DNA of 32,257 nucleotides from UBA3064 sp023258775 (GCA_044355655.1 JBIKXS010000037.1:1-32257); one strand, 5' to 3'; positions 16,088 through 24,409 are shown, counted from the first letter of the stretch. Translations and numbers: made by a program. The notes: a model not told the origin generated them from the letters alone.

Positions 16088-18157
16088 CTACTCCTTGTAA
16101 CTTGTCGATGGTTGAATCGTTTGGGCAGCTTCGATCGCTTGCTGCAGGACTGACACATCGCCAATGTGATTTGCGAGCAACAGCAACAGTCTTGCGTTTA
16201 AAGCGGATGATGCATCGTCGCTGAGGTTCCGATGGGCATTGATAAGCATGTCATAAAAGCGATCGTTGCCCTGATAATCGCGCAGCACCGGGGTGTCAAA
16301 ATCCTTGAAATTAGGCTCGACTATTAAGCCTTTGCTTAATGCATCAGACTTTTGAGATGGCCTTTGTTTAGACGAAAAACCACCCGCTGTAGGACTGGCG
16401 TTAGGACTGGCTAATGGACTGGCTAATGGACTGGCTAAAGGACTCGCTATTGACGGCTGCTCGGTTTGCCCTGTTGCTCGCTCAAAGGCTTTGATCAAGG
16501 GGTCAAGCGCTGCTTGTCGAAAGCGCGCTGCAAGGTGCTGATCTGGCCTCATTAACCAGCAGTTACCAGGTTGAAGATCTAGCCGAGTTTTGATCAAGGG
16601 GTCCTGATCATTTGACGCTCGCGGCTGTTGCAATAAATCGATGGTTATCAAATGAATATTTGCGGACTCGATCCATTGCTTCATGGCTTCTGAGTTAACA
16701 ACTTGCTCGCTTACTTCATCGCCCTTGACAAATAAAAGAACAAAGCGGCCATCAAAGCTACGCAAGAGCCAACTGCTTTGCCCGTTAACCATGATAGGGG
16801 CGTCGCACATCGGTGAACCAGGATAGAGTACACAAGCGAAGTGATCCGAGGGTAGGTCGGCCGTGTTGAGTGAGGAGTCGAGATAGTGAGTTGGCAGCGA
16901 CAAACGGCCCGAATTGACCATGCTTCGTGCGAAGGGAAAGTGATTGGCGAGGTCCAACGTAGCGTTGCGAAAAACACGGCTGACTGATGATTTTGGTGTT
17001 ATAAAATCTGTTGATCGTGTTGAGTTGAGAATGTTCTCATCGGCAGCACAAACGCGTTCGTGATCATAACTGTCGAGCAATCGTTCGGGTGATTGGTCTT
17101 TGACGACTCTTGCGAGCTTCCACGCAAGGTTGTCAGCATCCTGGATGCCAGAATTTGCGCCGCGCGCACCGAATGGCGAAACTTGATGAGCCGCATCACC
17201 AAGGAATAGGACCGGTCCGTGGCGAAAGCTCAACATGCGCCGACATTGAAAGGTGTAAACCGATACCCATTCGAGTTCAAAGCTATGTTGTTCGCCTAGC
17301 ATCGCCTGGATGCGAGGAATCACCCGTTCGGGCTTTTTTTCTTCGTCGGGGTCGGCATCCCAACCAAGCTGAAAATCGATGCGCCAAACTTTATCGGCTT
17401 GCCGATGAAGTAAGACCGACTGGTTTCTGTGAAAGGGAGGATCAAACCAAAACCAGCGTTCAGAAGGGAAATCAGCCTGCATGACCACGTCGGCGATTAA
17501 GAATCGGTCGGTAAAAACCTTACCTTCGACGTCTAAACCCATCATGCGGCGAATCGAACTTCGTGCCCCATCGGCAACAACCAGCCAGTCACAAGAAAGC
17601 TCATAGACCCCGTCAGGGCTTTCGACTTGAAGTTGAACCGTCCTCGCATGGTTGTCGACATCAACCGATTCATGATCTACCGCGATGACCTTTTGGCGCC
17701 AGCGCATGTCGACCTGTGCTTGTGCTGCCCGACGCTGAAGAATTTCCTCGAGGTGGTACTGCTGCAAGTTGATCATGGCAGGGCGTTCGTGGCCAGACTC
17801 AGCGAGCAAATTGAAGTGATAGACCTCATCGTTTCGAAAGAACGTTCGCCCGCGCTGCCAGCTAACACCGCGCTTCACCACATCATCGCCCATGTTTAAT
17901 CGATCAAAAATCTCGAGCGTTCGCTTGGCATAGCAAACACCTCGAGATCCGATTGACACGGTATCGTCCTCATCAATGAGCAAGCAATCAATACCTTGTT
18001 GTTTAAGATCAATGGCGCAAGCGAGACCCACCGGTCCTGCACCCACAACAATGACCGGATAGCGTTTCGCAATGCGGTTTTCGCTAAGACTCAATTCGGG
18101 CGGCCGTTGGTAGGCGAACTTCGGATACTGGTAGGTCTTAAGCACAGGCTTCTCCAA
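16088..18157 (-). CDS. FAD-dependent aromatic monooxygenase (PF01494 type)
   Basis: 689 residues. FAD-binding features: VVGAGPVG (37-44), the D-G motif VVADGARSSIRR (193-204), and LGDAAHQVSPFGARGANSG (319-337). This is the class A flavoprotein hydroxylase fold that includes MhpA, PheA and TfdB. It should hydroxylate a phenolic or related ring using NAD(P)H and oxygen. The C-terminal half contains a thioredoxin-like segment (about 440-550) as in phenol hydroxylases, then a Ser-Pro-Leu-Ala repeat (about 569-590) and a 90-residue tail. The tail makes it longer than most relatives (about 540-620). The stop is 4 bp before the hydrolase start. Transcription begins in the shared 297-bp region facing the ThDP enzyme. 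Confidence 0.88.
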   Translation of the reverse strand: MEKPVLKTYQYPKFAYQRPPELSLSENRIAKRYPVIVVGAGPVGLACAIDLKQQGIDCLLIDEDDTVSIGSRGVCYAKRTLEIFDRLNMGDDVVKRGVSWQRGRTFFRNDEVYHFNLLAESGHERPAMINLQQYHLEEILQRRAAQAQVDMRWRQKVIAVDHESVDVDNHARTVQLQVESPDGVYELSCDWLVVADGARSSIRRMMGLDVEGKVFTDRFLIADVVMQADFPSERWFWFDPPFHRNQSVLLHRQADKVWRIDFQLGWDADPDEEKKPERVIPRIQAMLGEQHSFELEWVSVYTFQCRRMLSFRHGPVLFLGDAAHQVSPFGARGANSGIQDADNLAWKLARVVKDQSPERLLDSYDHERVCAADENILNSTRSTDFITPKSSVSRVFRNATLDLANHFPFARSMVNSGRLSLPTHYLDSSLNTADLPSDHFACVLYPGSPMCDAPIMVNGQSSWLLRSFDGRFVLLFVKGDEVSEQVVNSEAMKQWIESANIHLITIDLLQQPRASNDQDPLIKTRLDLQPGNCWLMRPDQHLAARFRQAALDPLIKAFERATGQTEQPSIASPLASPLASPLASPNASPTAGGFSSKQRPSQKSDALSKGLIVEPNFKDFDTPVLRDYQGNDRFYDMLINAHRNLSDDASSALNARLLLLLANHIGDVSVLQQAIEAAQTIQPSTSYKE
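16392..16451. repeat. Five 12-bp tandem units inside the monooxygenase gene
   Basis: Units of GGACTGGCTAAT begin at 16392, 16404, 16416, 16428 and 16440. The second and third are identical and the others vary at one to three positions. Each encodes a Ser-Pro-x-Ala step on the minus strand (residues about 569-590). The 12-bp unit keeps the frame, so copy-number change would alter only linker length. Confidence 0.85.
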
Positions 18158-18454
18158 ACTTAATCGCGTGACAACAATGATGGGCCAAAGTTTAAATCGC
18201 TGACGCTTAGACTGCGAAGCACCCTTGCTTGCCGAGTCACCTAGCGCCAGCCAATGCCTGAGCCTTCAGGCGTCCGCTCAGCACATACCGGTACGCTTGA
18301 GCCCTCGCAAATGCTTCGCTGGCGATATGATCAGCAGTCAATCGACGGTTTGCGCCACTTAAGCCTGCTTTGCTTGAGCCTGCTGCGTTTGAGGGATTCA
18401 AGCTGTTTTGATCGTTTTTAACTCACGGTGCTGTTTTACTTGGGAGAACTAGCG
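18158..18454. promoter_or_regulatory. 297-bp divergent intergenic region between monooxygenase and ThDP-enzyme genes
   Basis: No coding sequence is visible. It must hold promoters for both directions. It contains a 15-bp tandem repeat (18358-18402), a CCTGA/TCAGG mini-stem near 18255-18268 and a TACCGGTA palindrome near 18290. GGGAGA at about 18441 is the ribosome site for the ThDP gene. No convincing -35/-10 pair could be chosen. Confidence 0.4.
18358..18402. repeat. 15-bp tandem repeat upstream of the ThDP enzyme gene
   Basis: CTTAAGCCTGCTTTG (18358-18372) is followed by CTTGAGCCTGCTGCG (18373-18387) and a degenerate third unit to 18402. CTTGAGCC-type octamers also occur near 18254 and 18296. 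It may be a regulator array or simple duplication. Confidence 0.5.
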
Positions 18455-20170
18455 ATGGCCGTTCAACGCATGACAGGTCGCGACGCATTTTTGGCGGTTT
18501 TGGCTGACGAAGGCGTGAGCCATTTATTCGGCAATCCCGGCACCACAGAACTTCCCGTCATGGAAGCGCTTGCGAATTTCCCGCAGATTCATTATGTGCT
18601 TGGCTTGCAAGAGTCCATCGTCGTGGCAATGGCCGACGGCTACAGTCGTGCGAGCGGGAAACTAACAGCAGTAAATTTGCATTGCATGCCAGGACTTGGT
18701 CATGCGATGGGTGCGATTTACGCCGCCAAGTTTTCGGGCTCGCCGATGATTATTACCGCAGGCCAGTACGAAATCGGCCATGGTCTTCAAGAGCCCTTGC
18801 TCTACGAACCCCTGGTTCCTGTTGCCCAACCGCTGGTGAAGTGGTCTTTCGAGATTCATCGCATCGAGGATATTCCGCGTGTCTTAAGGCGGGCTGCAAA
18901 GATAGCAACAACGCCCCCTTGTGGTCCGGTATTTTTGAGCCTGCCTGGCTCGGTACTCGATGAAGAGGCCGAAATCGATCTCATGGCCTCAACAAGAGTC
19001 CACAGCGAGGTTGCACCTGTTGGCCAGAGCATGGAGCTCCTGATCAAACACCTGACTCAGGCAAAACGTCCTGTGATCCTGGCTGGCCGGGAAATTGCAG
19101 AGCAAGATGCCTTTGAGCAGGCATCGGCACTTGCTGAGATCTTAGGCGCTGCCGTCTATCTTGAATCTGTACCTTATAACAGTCGATTTCCGGTTGAGCA
19201 TGTTTGTCATATGGGTGATATCACCCGCAATCAAAAGAAGGTACGCGACACATTATCGGACTACGATTTGCTGATTTGCCTTGGCGGCGACTTACTACGG
19301 ATGTCGGCCTATAGTGATGTCGACCCCTTGCCTCAAGGCATGCCGGTTGTGCATATCAGCGAGCGGGACTGGGAGCTTGGTAAAAACTATTACACCGAGC
19401 TTGCGATTCGCGCTCATGTGAAGTCAACGATTGAGCAATTATTGCCTCGTTTGAGTTCGGCGATGAGCGATCATCAGCGCCAAGAAGCTGCACAGCGATT
19501 AAAGCACTTTGCAAGTTCTAATTGGACGGCGAAACGCGAACAGGCTGCTCAAGCGGTGAAGCGACTTATTGATGAAGTCGCAACACATCCGGCCCGCGAA
19601 GCACAGGCGAGCAACTCGCAGGCGTCCTTGATCGATCCCAAAGTGATGATTTATCAGTTGGCTGAATGCATGCCGGAGGATGCACTTGTTGTCGAAGAAG
19701 CCCCAACAACTGCACCGCTTTTACACCAGTTCCTCAAAGTAAAAAGACCGATGCAGGCCTTTGGCCTGACAAGCGGTGGGTTAGGCTTCGGTTTACCAGG
19801 TGCCATTGGCATTGCGCTGGCGCATCCCGGTCGACGCGTTCTTGCCTTGCTTGGCGATGGCAGCGCCATGTATGCGATTGCAGCCTTATGGACGGCAGCT
19901 CATTTGCGATTACCGATTAGCTTTGTGATTGCAAATAATCGAAGCTATCGAATTATTAAGGATCGCCTGATTGCCATGCGAGACTCTGATCGATTTATCG
20001 GTATGGATTTTAATGATCCCGCCTTCGACTTTTCAGCGATGGCTGCTGGTATGGGTGTGAAAGCACAGCGTGTTGATAAAGCCGCCGAGTTGGGCCCGGT
20101 TTTTAAAAGCGCGTTTGCCGAAGAAGGCCCCAATTTGATTGATGTTCATATCAGCTCGGGCTATGAGTGA
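18455..20170 (+). CDS. ThDP-dependent enzyme, benzoylformate decarboxylase-like
   Basis: 571 residues from the ATG at 18455, with GGGAGA upstream; the frame extends to 18428 without better support. Three-domain ThDP architecture: the pyrimidine-binding domain with the activating Glu E53 (GLQESIVVAMADGYSR), GNPGTTELP (26-34), and NLHCMPGLGHAMG containing H76; a central domain; and the diphosphate-binding domain with GDG at 467 and ANN about 27 residues later. GNPG[ST]xELP and the NLH motif point to the benzoylformate decarboxylase group, which splits CO2 from 2-oxo acids to give aldehydes. By eye, the position of catalytic H281 of benzoylformate decarboxylase is a serine (S284), so the reaction may differ. 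First gene of the plus-strand series ending at 25192. Confidence 0.87.
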   Translation: MAVQRMTGRDAFLAVLADEGVSHLFGNPGTTELPVMEALANFPQIHYVLGLQESIVVAMADGYSRASGKLTAVNLHCMPGLGHAMGAIYAAKFSGSPMIITAGQYEIGHGLQEPLLYEPLVPVAQPLVKWSFEIHRIEDIPRVLRRAAKIATTPPCGPVFLSLPGSVLDEEAEIDLMASTRVHSEVAPVGQSMELLIKHLTQAKRPVILAGREIAEQDAFEQASALAEILGAAVYLESVPYNSRFPVEHVCHMGDITRNQKKVRDTLSDYDLLICLGGDLLRMSAYSDVDPLPQGMPVVHISERDWELGKNYYTELAIRAHVKSTIEQLLPRLSSAMSDHQRQEAAQRLKHFASSNWTAKREQAAQAVKRLIDEVATHPAREAQASNSQASLIDPKVMIYQLAECMPEDALVVEEAPTTAPLLHQFLKVKRPMQAFGLTSGGLGFGLPGAIGIALAHPGRRVLALLGDGSAMYAIAALWTAAHLRLPISFVIANNRSYRIIKDRLIAMRDSDRFIGMDFNDPAFDFSAMAAGMGVKAQRVDKAAELGPVFKSAFAEEGPNLIDVHISSGYE

Positions 20171-20223
20171 GTGAGCGGTCATGGTGATCTAATATAAGAT
20201 AAAGAGCGAACAAGGAGCGTTCT

Positions 20224-21171
20224 ATGCCAGGTAGCAAACGTCTAGGCGTCGATGCAAAAGGTGTTTATCCGATTGCCCCGACACCCTTTCACCCCGACAG
20301 TCAGATCGACTGGGCGTCGATGGATCGTATGGCTGACTTCTACACCGACATCGGTTCTGATGGCTTGACCATCCTGGGTGTCTTGGGCGAAGCTCCGAAG
20401 ATCGATGCTGAAGAATCACTTGCGATTGTTAAACGGATTTGTTCGCGATTTAATCGGCCCGTGATTGTCGGCGTTTCGGCGCCAGGCTTTGCCTCCATGC
20501 GCACCTTGGCTCGCGCGTCGATGGACTTAGGCGCTGCTGGCGTGATGATTGCGCCGCCTAATACCTTAAGGACCGACGATCAAATCGTTAATTATTACAG
20601 TCAAGCATCTGCTGCGATCGGCGAAGACATTCCCTTCGTCATCCAAGACTATCCTTTAACCTTTTCGGTTCAAATGACGACGCAAGTGATCCGGCGCATC
20701 GTTCAGGAAAATAAAGCATGCGTGATGCTCAAACACGAGGATTGGCCGGGTTTGGAGAAGATTTCCAGCCTGCGCAGCTTTCAGCGCGAGGGCAGCATGC
20801 GAGAGATCGCCATCTTATGTGGTAATGGCGGATTATTTTTGGATTTCGAACTCGAACGGGGCGCTGATGGTGCCAACACCGGCTATGCATTTCCTGACAT
20901 GTTGATCGATGTGGTTCGGCTACAGTCAAAAGGTGAGCGTGACAAGGCGCATGATTTGTTTGATGCTCATTTGCCTTTACTTCGCTATGAGCAGCAACCC
21001 GGCGTTGGGCTTGCTGTACGTAAGTACGTGATGATGCGGCGGGGCATTCTATCTTCGGATACCCAACGAAGGCCCGCCTCGCCTCTAACGGCGATGGCAA
21101 AAGCTGAGACTGATTATTTGCTTGAGCGTCTTGCTCGCAGCGACCCTCGTGCAAGGCTGTCATCACAGTAG
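20224..21171 (+). CDS. Dihydrodipicolinate synthase/N-acetylneuraminate lyase family protein
   Basis: 315 residues; AAGGAG precedes the ATG at 20224. The (beta/alpha)8 family is recognisable from PIAPTPFHPDSQIDW (16-30), the catalytic tyrosine in QDYP (Y143) and the Schiff-base lysine in MLKHED (K170). The substrate-binding GTTGE of DapA is replaced by GVLGE (52-56), so the two threonines that hold the pyruvate carboxylate are missing. It is therefore unlikely to be the lysine-pathway enzyme and may be an aldolase or hydratase/lyase acting on a pathway intermediate. It lies 53 bp after the ThDP gene and 47 bp before the AllA-like gene. Confidence 0.85.
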   Translation: MPGSKRLGVDAKGVYPIAPTPFHPDSQIDWASMDRMADFYTDIGSDGLTILGVLGEAPKIDAEESLAIVKRICSRFNRPVIVGVSAPGFASMRTLARASMDLGAAGVMIAPPNTLRTDDQIVNYYSQASAAIGEDIPFVIQDYPLTFSVQMTTQVIRRIVQENKACVMLKHEDWPGLEKISSLRSFQREGSMREIAILCGNGGLFLDFELERGADGANTGYAFPDMLIDVVRLQSKGERDKAHDLFDAHLPLLRYEQQPGVGLAVRKYVMMRRGILSSDTQRRPASPLTAMAKAETDYLLERLARSDPRARLSSQ

Positions 21172-21218
21172 AACTTGGCCTTTATGCTTGCAAGTCTCGA
21201 AAGTTTACCGATTAGAAC

Positions 21219-21797
21219 GTGATTAATATTAAATCTGAAACGGGGAAATGGCTTCCTGTACTGCCAATGACGTCAGAAAGCTTTGCGCCATTCGGAAGCT
21301 GCTTTAGCTTAGAGCTTAGGCCACAGATCGCGACTGCAGCGCCTGATTCTTCATCACTGATTAATCAAGGCTCTAGTCGACGAATTTCGCTCTTGCCTGC
21401 GATGGATATAGGAGCTGCTAAGGCCGATGCTGTCTTGCAGGCCTACCTGGCGAGGCAAAGAGATTTTCCCTTGGTTTGTTGCGAATTAGAGCGGCATGTA
21501 CAGGCGGATCAAATTTTTATTGCGATGCAAGAACAGCAAAGTCTCGTGATAGTAAGTTGTCAGGAGCGACCGACTCATGAAGGATTAAGGGCCTTTATCA
21601 CCGGCAAAGGGCAATCGTTTTTAATCAGAAAAGCCGTTTGGCATCATGGTTTGATTTGCCTTGCAGCACAGGCGCTTTATCTTGTGATTGAAGGCGGTGA
21701 TTATGCAAATGATTGTCATTTCTATAGCCTTGATGAGCGCTATAGGATTTACCAGGACAATCACGAAACCTGCAATGCAGTCAAACTTCCGTCGTGA
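21219..21797 (+). CDS. AllA-like ureidoglycolate lyase family protein
   Basis: 192 residues from a GTG at 21219; an ATG at 21267 is the alternative but would remove the conserved first strand LPVLPMTSESFAPFG. Family features of ureidoglycolate lyase (PF04115) are ELERHVQADQIFIAM in the middle and the FLIRKAVWHHGLICL segment with its WHH signature. AllA converts ureidoglycolate to glyoxylate and urea in purine breakdown. No allantoinase, allantoicase or urease gene is nearby, so this copy may act on another ureido- or 2-hydroxy-acid intermediate. It has no strong ribosome site and may depend on readthrough from the DHDPS-like gene. Family likely; substrate unknown. Confidence 0.78.
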   Translation: MINIKSETGKWLPVLPMTSESFAPFGSCFSLELRPQIATAAPDSSSLINQGSSRRISLLPAMDIGAAKADAVLQAYLARQRDFPLVCCELERHVQADQIFIAMQEQQSLVIVSCQERPTHEGLRAFITGKGQSFLIRKAVWHHGLICLAAQALYLVIEGGDYANDCHFYSLDERYRIYQDNHETCNAVKLPS

Positions 21798-21818
21798 AGC
21801 GAAAAATAGGGGATTGCA

Positions 21819-22976
21819 ATGGCGATGCATGAATTTTTGGCGCAAGACCGAGTTATTTGGGGAGAACCTGCTCAAGAGGCCTTGCTTGCAGAAGTGCAAC
21901 GACGCGGCTCCTCAAGGGTTTTTATCGTCACGGGTAAGACCTTAAATCGTCAAACGCCCTTGATTGGCCAATTGACGCAGGCGCTAGGCGACCGTTTTGT
22001 CGGTTGTTTTGATGCATGCATCGAACACACGCCTCGACGAACTGTGATGGAGGCTGCAAGGGCGGTTCGATCAGCGAGCCCCGATCTCATTGTCACTGTT
22101 GGCGGTGGTACAGCGATTGATACAGTGAAGGTGCTATTGATCGCACTGGCTGAAGGGCTTGAGCACGAAGACGAGCTTAGCAATTGGCATCTGGCGGTCA
22201 ACCCCGATGGGAGTCGAAGGCTTCCTAAGGTGAAGTCGCCCCCCATGCGCCAAATAGCCATTTCGACAACACTATCTGCTGCAGAGTTTTCAAACCTTGG
22301 TGGTTGTACCGATGAAAAGCGCAAAGTCAAAGATGCATACATGGGCGAGGAGATCGGTCCTGCCACTGTCATCCTCGATCCAAAAGCGAGCCTATACACA
22401 CCGAGTTGGTTGTGGCTTTCGACCGGCCTGCGAGCGCTCGATCACGCTATTGAAGGATTGTGTTCCATCAGCCCTTCGCCACTGATTCATGCCCTAGGAC
22501 TTGAAGCGGTACGACTACTGACAAAAGGGCTTCGTCAGAGCCATTGCGATCCCGAGGACTTGGAGGCACGTCTTGATTGTCTTCAAGGTGCCTGGCTTGC
22601 CGGTATAGCGATCATGAGGGTCCCCTTTGGTGCAAGCCATGGTATCGGTCACAGCCTTGGCGCGGTGACAGGGATGAGTCATGGTTATACATCGTGCATT
22701 ATGTTGCCGCATGTGATGCGGTTTAATGTTGAGAAAACCAAATCGATGCAAAGCCTAATTGCTATGGCGATGGGGTCGAATCTTGATGCAGCAGATGCAG
22801 TTGCAAAACTTGTAGCAGATTTGGGTCTGCCTGGGCGCTTGAGTGATTTGAAAGTTAATGCTGAGCATCTCGATGCGGTCGCAGCTGGCGCCATGGAAAA
22901 CTTATGGGTCAAGACTAATCCTGAGCCCATCCGTGATGTCGAGCAAATCCGCCAGCTATTGACCAAGGCTTGGTAA
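21819..22976 (+). CDS. Iron-containing alcohol dehydrogenase family protein (maleylacetate-reductase-like)
   Basis: 385 residues; AGGGGA precedes the ATG at 21819. The nucleotide loop GGGTAID (95-101) and the metal-site pattern ALDHAIEG (206-213) with GASHGIGHSLGAVTGMSHG (271-289) show the group III metal-dependent dehydrogenase fold. Histidines 274, 278 and 288 and Asp208 are candidate ligands. Members reduce aldehydes or maleylacetate-type ketones with NAD(P)H. In this setting it could reduce the aldehyde released by the ThDP decarboxylase or a ring-cleavage ketone (inference). It begins 21 bp after the AllA-like stop, so co-transcription is likely. Confidence 0.87.
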   Translation: MAMHEFLAQDRVIWGEPAQEALLAEVQRRGSSRVFIVTGKTLNRQTPLIGQLTQALGDRFVGCFDACIEHTPRRTVMEAARAVRSASPDLIVTVGGGTAIDTVKVLLIALAEGLEHEDELSNWHLAVNPDGSRRLPKVKSPPMRQIAISTTLSAAEFSNLGGCTDEKRKVKDAYMGEEIGPATVILDPKASLYTPSWLWLSTGLRALDHAIEGLCSISPSPLIHALGLEAVRLLTKGLRQSHCDPEDLEARLDCLQGAWLAGIAIMRVPFGASHGIGHSLGAVTGMSHGYTSCIMLPHVMRFNVEKTKSMQSLIAMAMGSNLDAADAVAKLVADLGLPGRLSDLKVNAEHLDAVAAGAMENLWVKTNPEPIRDVEQIRQLLTKAW

Positions 22977-22978
22977 TC

Positions 22979-23080
22979 ATGATTAAGTCGTTCAATCATG
23001 CACTGTTCGGTGACATGACGATGCTTTACGGATCTTTTTTGATGATGAGCGCAATGCGTAACGACGCTAGAAGCGATTAG
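22979..23080 (+). CDS. Possible small protein of 33 residues
   Basis: An ATG two bases after the alcohol dehydrogenase stop opens a 33-codon frame ending in TAG at 23078-23080. It fills most of the gap before the DAO gene. A CAAGG sits about 10 nt upstream. The centre (residues 13-26, MTMLYGSFLMMSAM) is hydrophobic and methionine-rich, with charged ends. I recognise no family. It may be a chance frame; conservation in relatives would decide. Confidence 0.25.
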   Translation: MIKSFNHALFGDMTMLYGSFLMMSAMRNDARSD

Positions 23081-23102
23081 TGATGATTTTCAGAGGAATG
23101 TC

Positions 23103-23132
23103 ATGATCATTGGAGCGTTTGCCGAGTCATGA
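23103..23132 (+). other. Nine-codon leader ORF coupled to the DAO gene
   Basis: AGAGGA (23092-23097) is the only good ribosome site before the DAO gene. It is best placed for the ATG at 23103, which encodes MIIGAFAES and stops at TGA in an ATGA overlap with the DAO start (23129). The arrangement would let terminating ribosomes restart on the DAO gene. Confidence 0.35.
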
Positions 23133-24289
23133 ATTCTGTTTACGATGTTGCCATTGTGGGTGGTGGCATTGTCGCCGCGAGTATTGCTTATCAGCTTGCG
23201 CCCCATGTTAGTGTTTGTTTACTCGAGGCTGAGGATCAGCCTGGCTATCACAGCACTGGGCGTTCGGCTGCGCTTTACATGGACAGCTATGGTCCACTGG
23301 TTGTTCGCCAACTCACCCGAGCGAGTCTAAAGTTTTTAGAGCAATCTCCCGAAGGCTTTTGCCAATATCCATTAATTAGTCCGCGCGGTGCGATGATGAT
23401 TGCCTCGCCCGGTCAAGTGGATACGCTCGATGCCCATGAGTCGATGGTGCGAAGCACAGGAGCACCCATAAGACGATTAAAGCCTGAAGATGCTCGCGCC
23501 CTGGTTCCGGTCTTGCGCCCCGAGGCAGTGGCCTCGGCAAGTATTGAGTCACGAGCATTCGACATTGATGTTCATGCGCTTCACCAAGGTTTTTTACGGG
23601 GTGCGGCCAAAAGCGCAGTAAGCATTCGACTGCGGCATAAGGTCAACCGGCTTTCGTACGCTCCTGGATCGAGGCTTGCAAATCGTTGGGAGATTGCGTT
23701 TGAGGACACGGCTTTAGCGCCCGTTCATGCAAGCGTACTTGTTAATGCCGCAGGCGCTTGGGGTGATCAACTGGCTGCGATTGCAGGCATTGATGCATTG
23801 GGTTTGGTTCCCAAGCGGCGAAGCGTTTTGTGCTTTGCTCAACCTGCGATTGCAGGCGTTGCTGATTGGCCAATGGTGATTGGTGTTGAAGAAGATTTTT
23901 ATTTCAAACCTGATGCAGGACAAATGCTTGGTTCACCAGCCAACGCCGACCCTGTACAAGCTCACGATGTGGTTCCAGAGGAGCTTGATATCGCTACAGC
24001 GATTCACAGGATTCAGCAGGTGGCTGAATTGGACATAAGGCGTCCGATTCGAACCTGGGCGGGTTTGCGAAGTTTCGTTGCCGACGGATCATTTGTCGGT
24101 GGATTTGATGATAAGTATCCAGGATTCTTCTGGGCGATCGGTCAGGGTGGCTATGGTATTCAGAGCGCCCCCGCTGTTGGATCGCTCTATGCTGCAATGA
24201 TTCTTGGTCGTGATATACCGTCATTCATTCAAGACGAAGGGGTCGAGCTTTCAAGCTTATCGCCACAGCGCCTTCGTGAGGCTTCCTAA
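23129..24289 (+). CDS. FAD-dependent oxidoreductase of the DAO (D-amino acid oxidase-like) family
   Basis: 386 residues. The N-terminal dinucleotide motif VAIVGGGIVAASIAYQL (about 7-23) is followed by LEAEDQPGYHSTGRSAALY, typical of DAO-family amine and 2-hydroxyacid dehydrogenases. LVNAAGAWGDQLA marks the second FAD-binding segment, and WAIGQGGYGIQSAPAVG the C-terminal one. Members oxidise D-amino acids, glycine, sarcosine or related amines, some of them hydroxy acids, to imines or ketones. The presence of AllA-like and RidA-like genes nearby favours a nitrogen-bearing substrate, but this is inference. The start lies in an ATGA overlap with a nine-codon leader. No signal peptide is seen. Confidence 0.87.
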   Translation: MNSVYDVAIVGGGIVAASIAYQLAPHVSVCLLEAEDQPGYHSTGRSAALYMDSYGPLVVRQLTRASLKFLEQSPEGFCQYPLISPRGAMMIASPGQVDTLDAHESMVRSTGAPIRRLKPEDARALVPVLRPEAVASASIESRAFDIDVHALHQGFLRGAAKSAVSIRLRHKVNRLSYAPGSRLANRWEIAFEDTALAPVHASVLVNAAGAWGDQLAAIAGIDALGLVPKRRSVLCFAQPAIAGVADWPMVIGVEEDFYFKPDAGQMLGSPANADPVQAHDVVPEELDIATAIHRIQQVAELDIRRPIRTWAGLRSFVADGSFVGGFDDKYPGFFWAIGQGGYGIQSAPAVGSLYAAMILGRDIPSFIQDEGVELSSLSPQRLREAS

Positions 24290-24292
24290 TGA

Positions 24293-24397
24293 TTCGCATC
24301 GCTTCGCAACGTTCGATAAATCTCGTCATGCTTAGTAAAGCTCATTATGCTTAGCAGAGCTCGCTATGCTCCGCAAAGTTTCATCATCCTTCATGAT
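24293..24397. repeat. 19-bp degenerate tandem repeats between the DAO and DUF169 genes
   Basis: Three consecutive units occupy 24322-24340, 24341-24359 and 24360-24378, with the shared pattern CTC(G/A)(T/C)(C/T)ATGCT(T/C)(A/C)G(T/C)A(A/G)AG. A weaker copy precedes them (24293-24311) and a decayed one follows (from 24379). They fill nearly the whole 120-bp gap, which contains no other feature except a coupled 21-codon frame starting in the DAO stop (TAATG at 24287). Confidence 0.75.
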
Positions 24398-24409
24398 ATT
24401 TAGATTGTT

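Noticed and set aside
20729..21166. 145-codon minus-strand frame inside the DHDPS-like gene
   Set aside because: Composition is His/Gln/Arg-rich as expected for antisense translation, with no domain.
21950..22399. 149-codon minus-strand frame inside the alcohol dehydrogenase gene
   Set aside because: Antisense to a well supported gene; Ser-rich shadow composition.
24293..24397. CRISPR array
   Set aside because: The units are directly adjacent with no unique spacers and are too degenerate; no cas genes are present.
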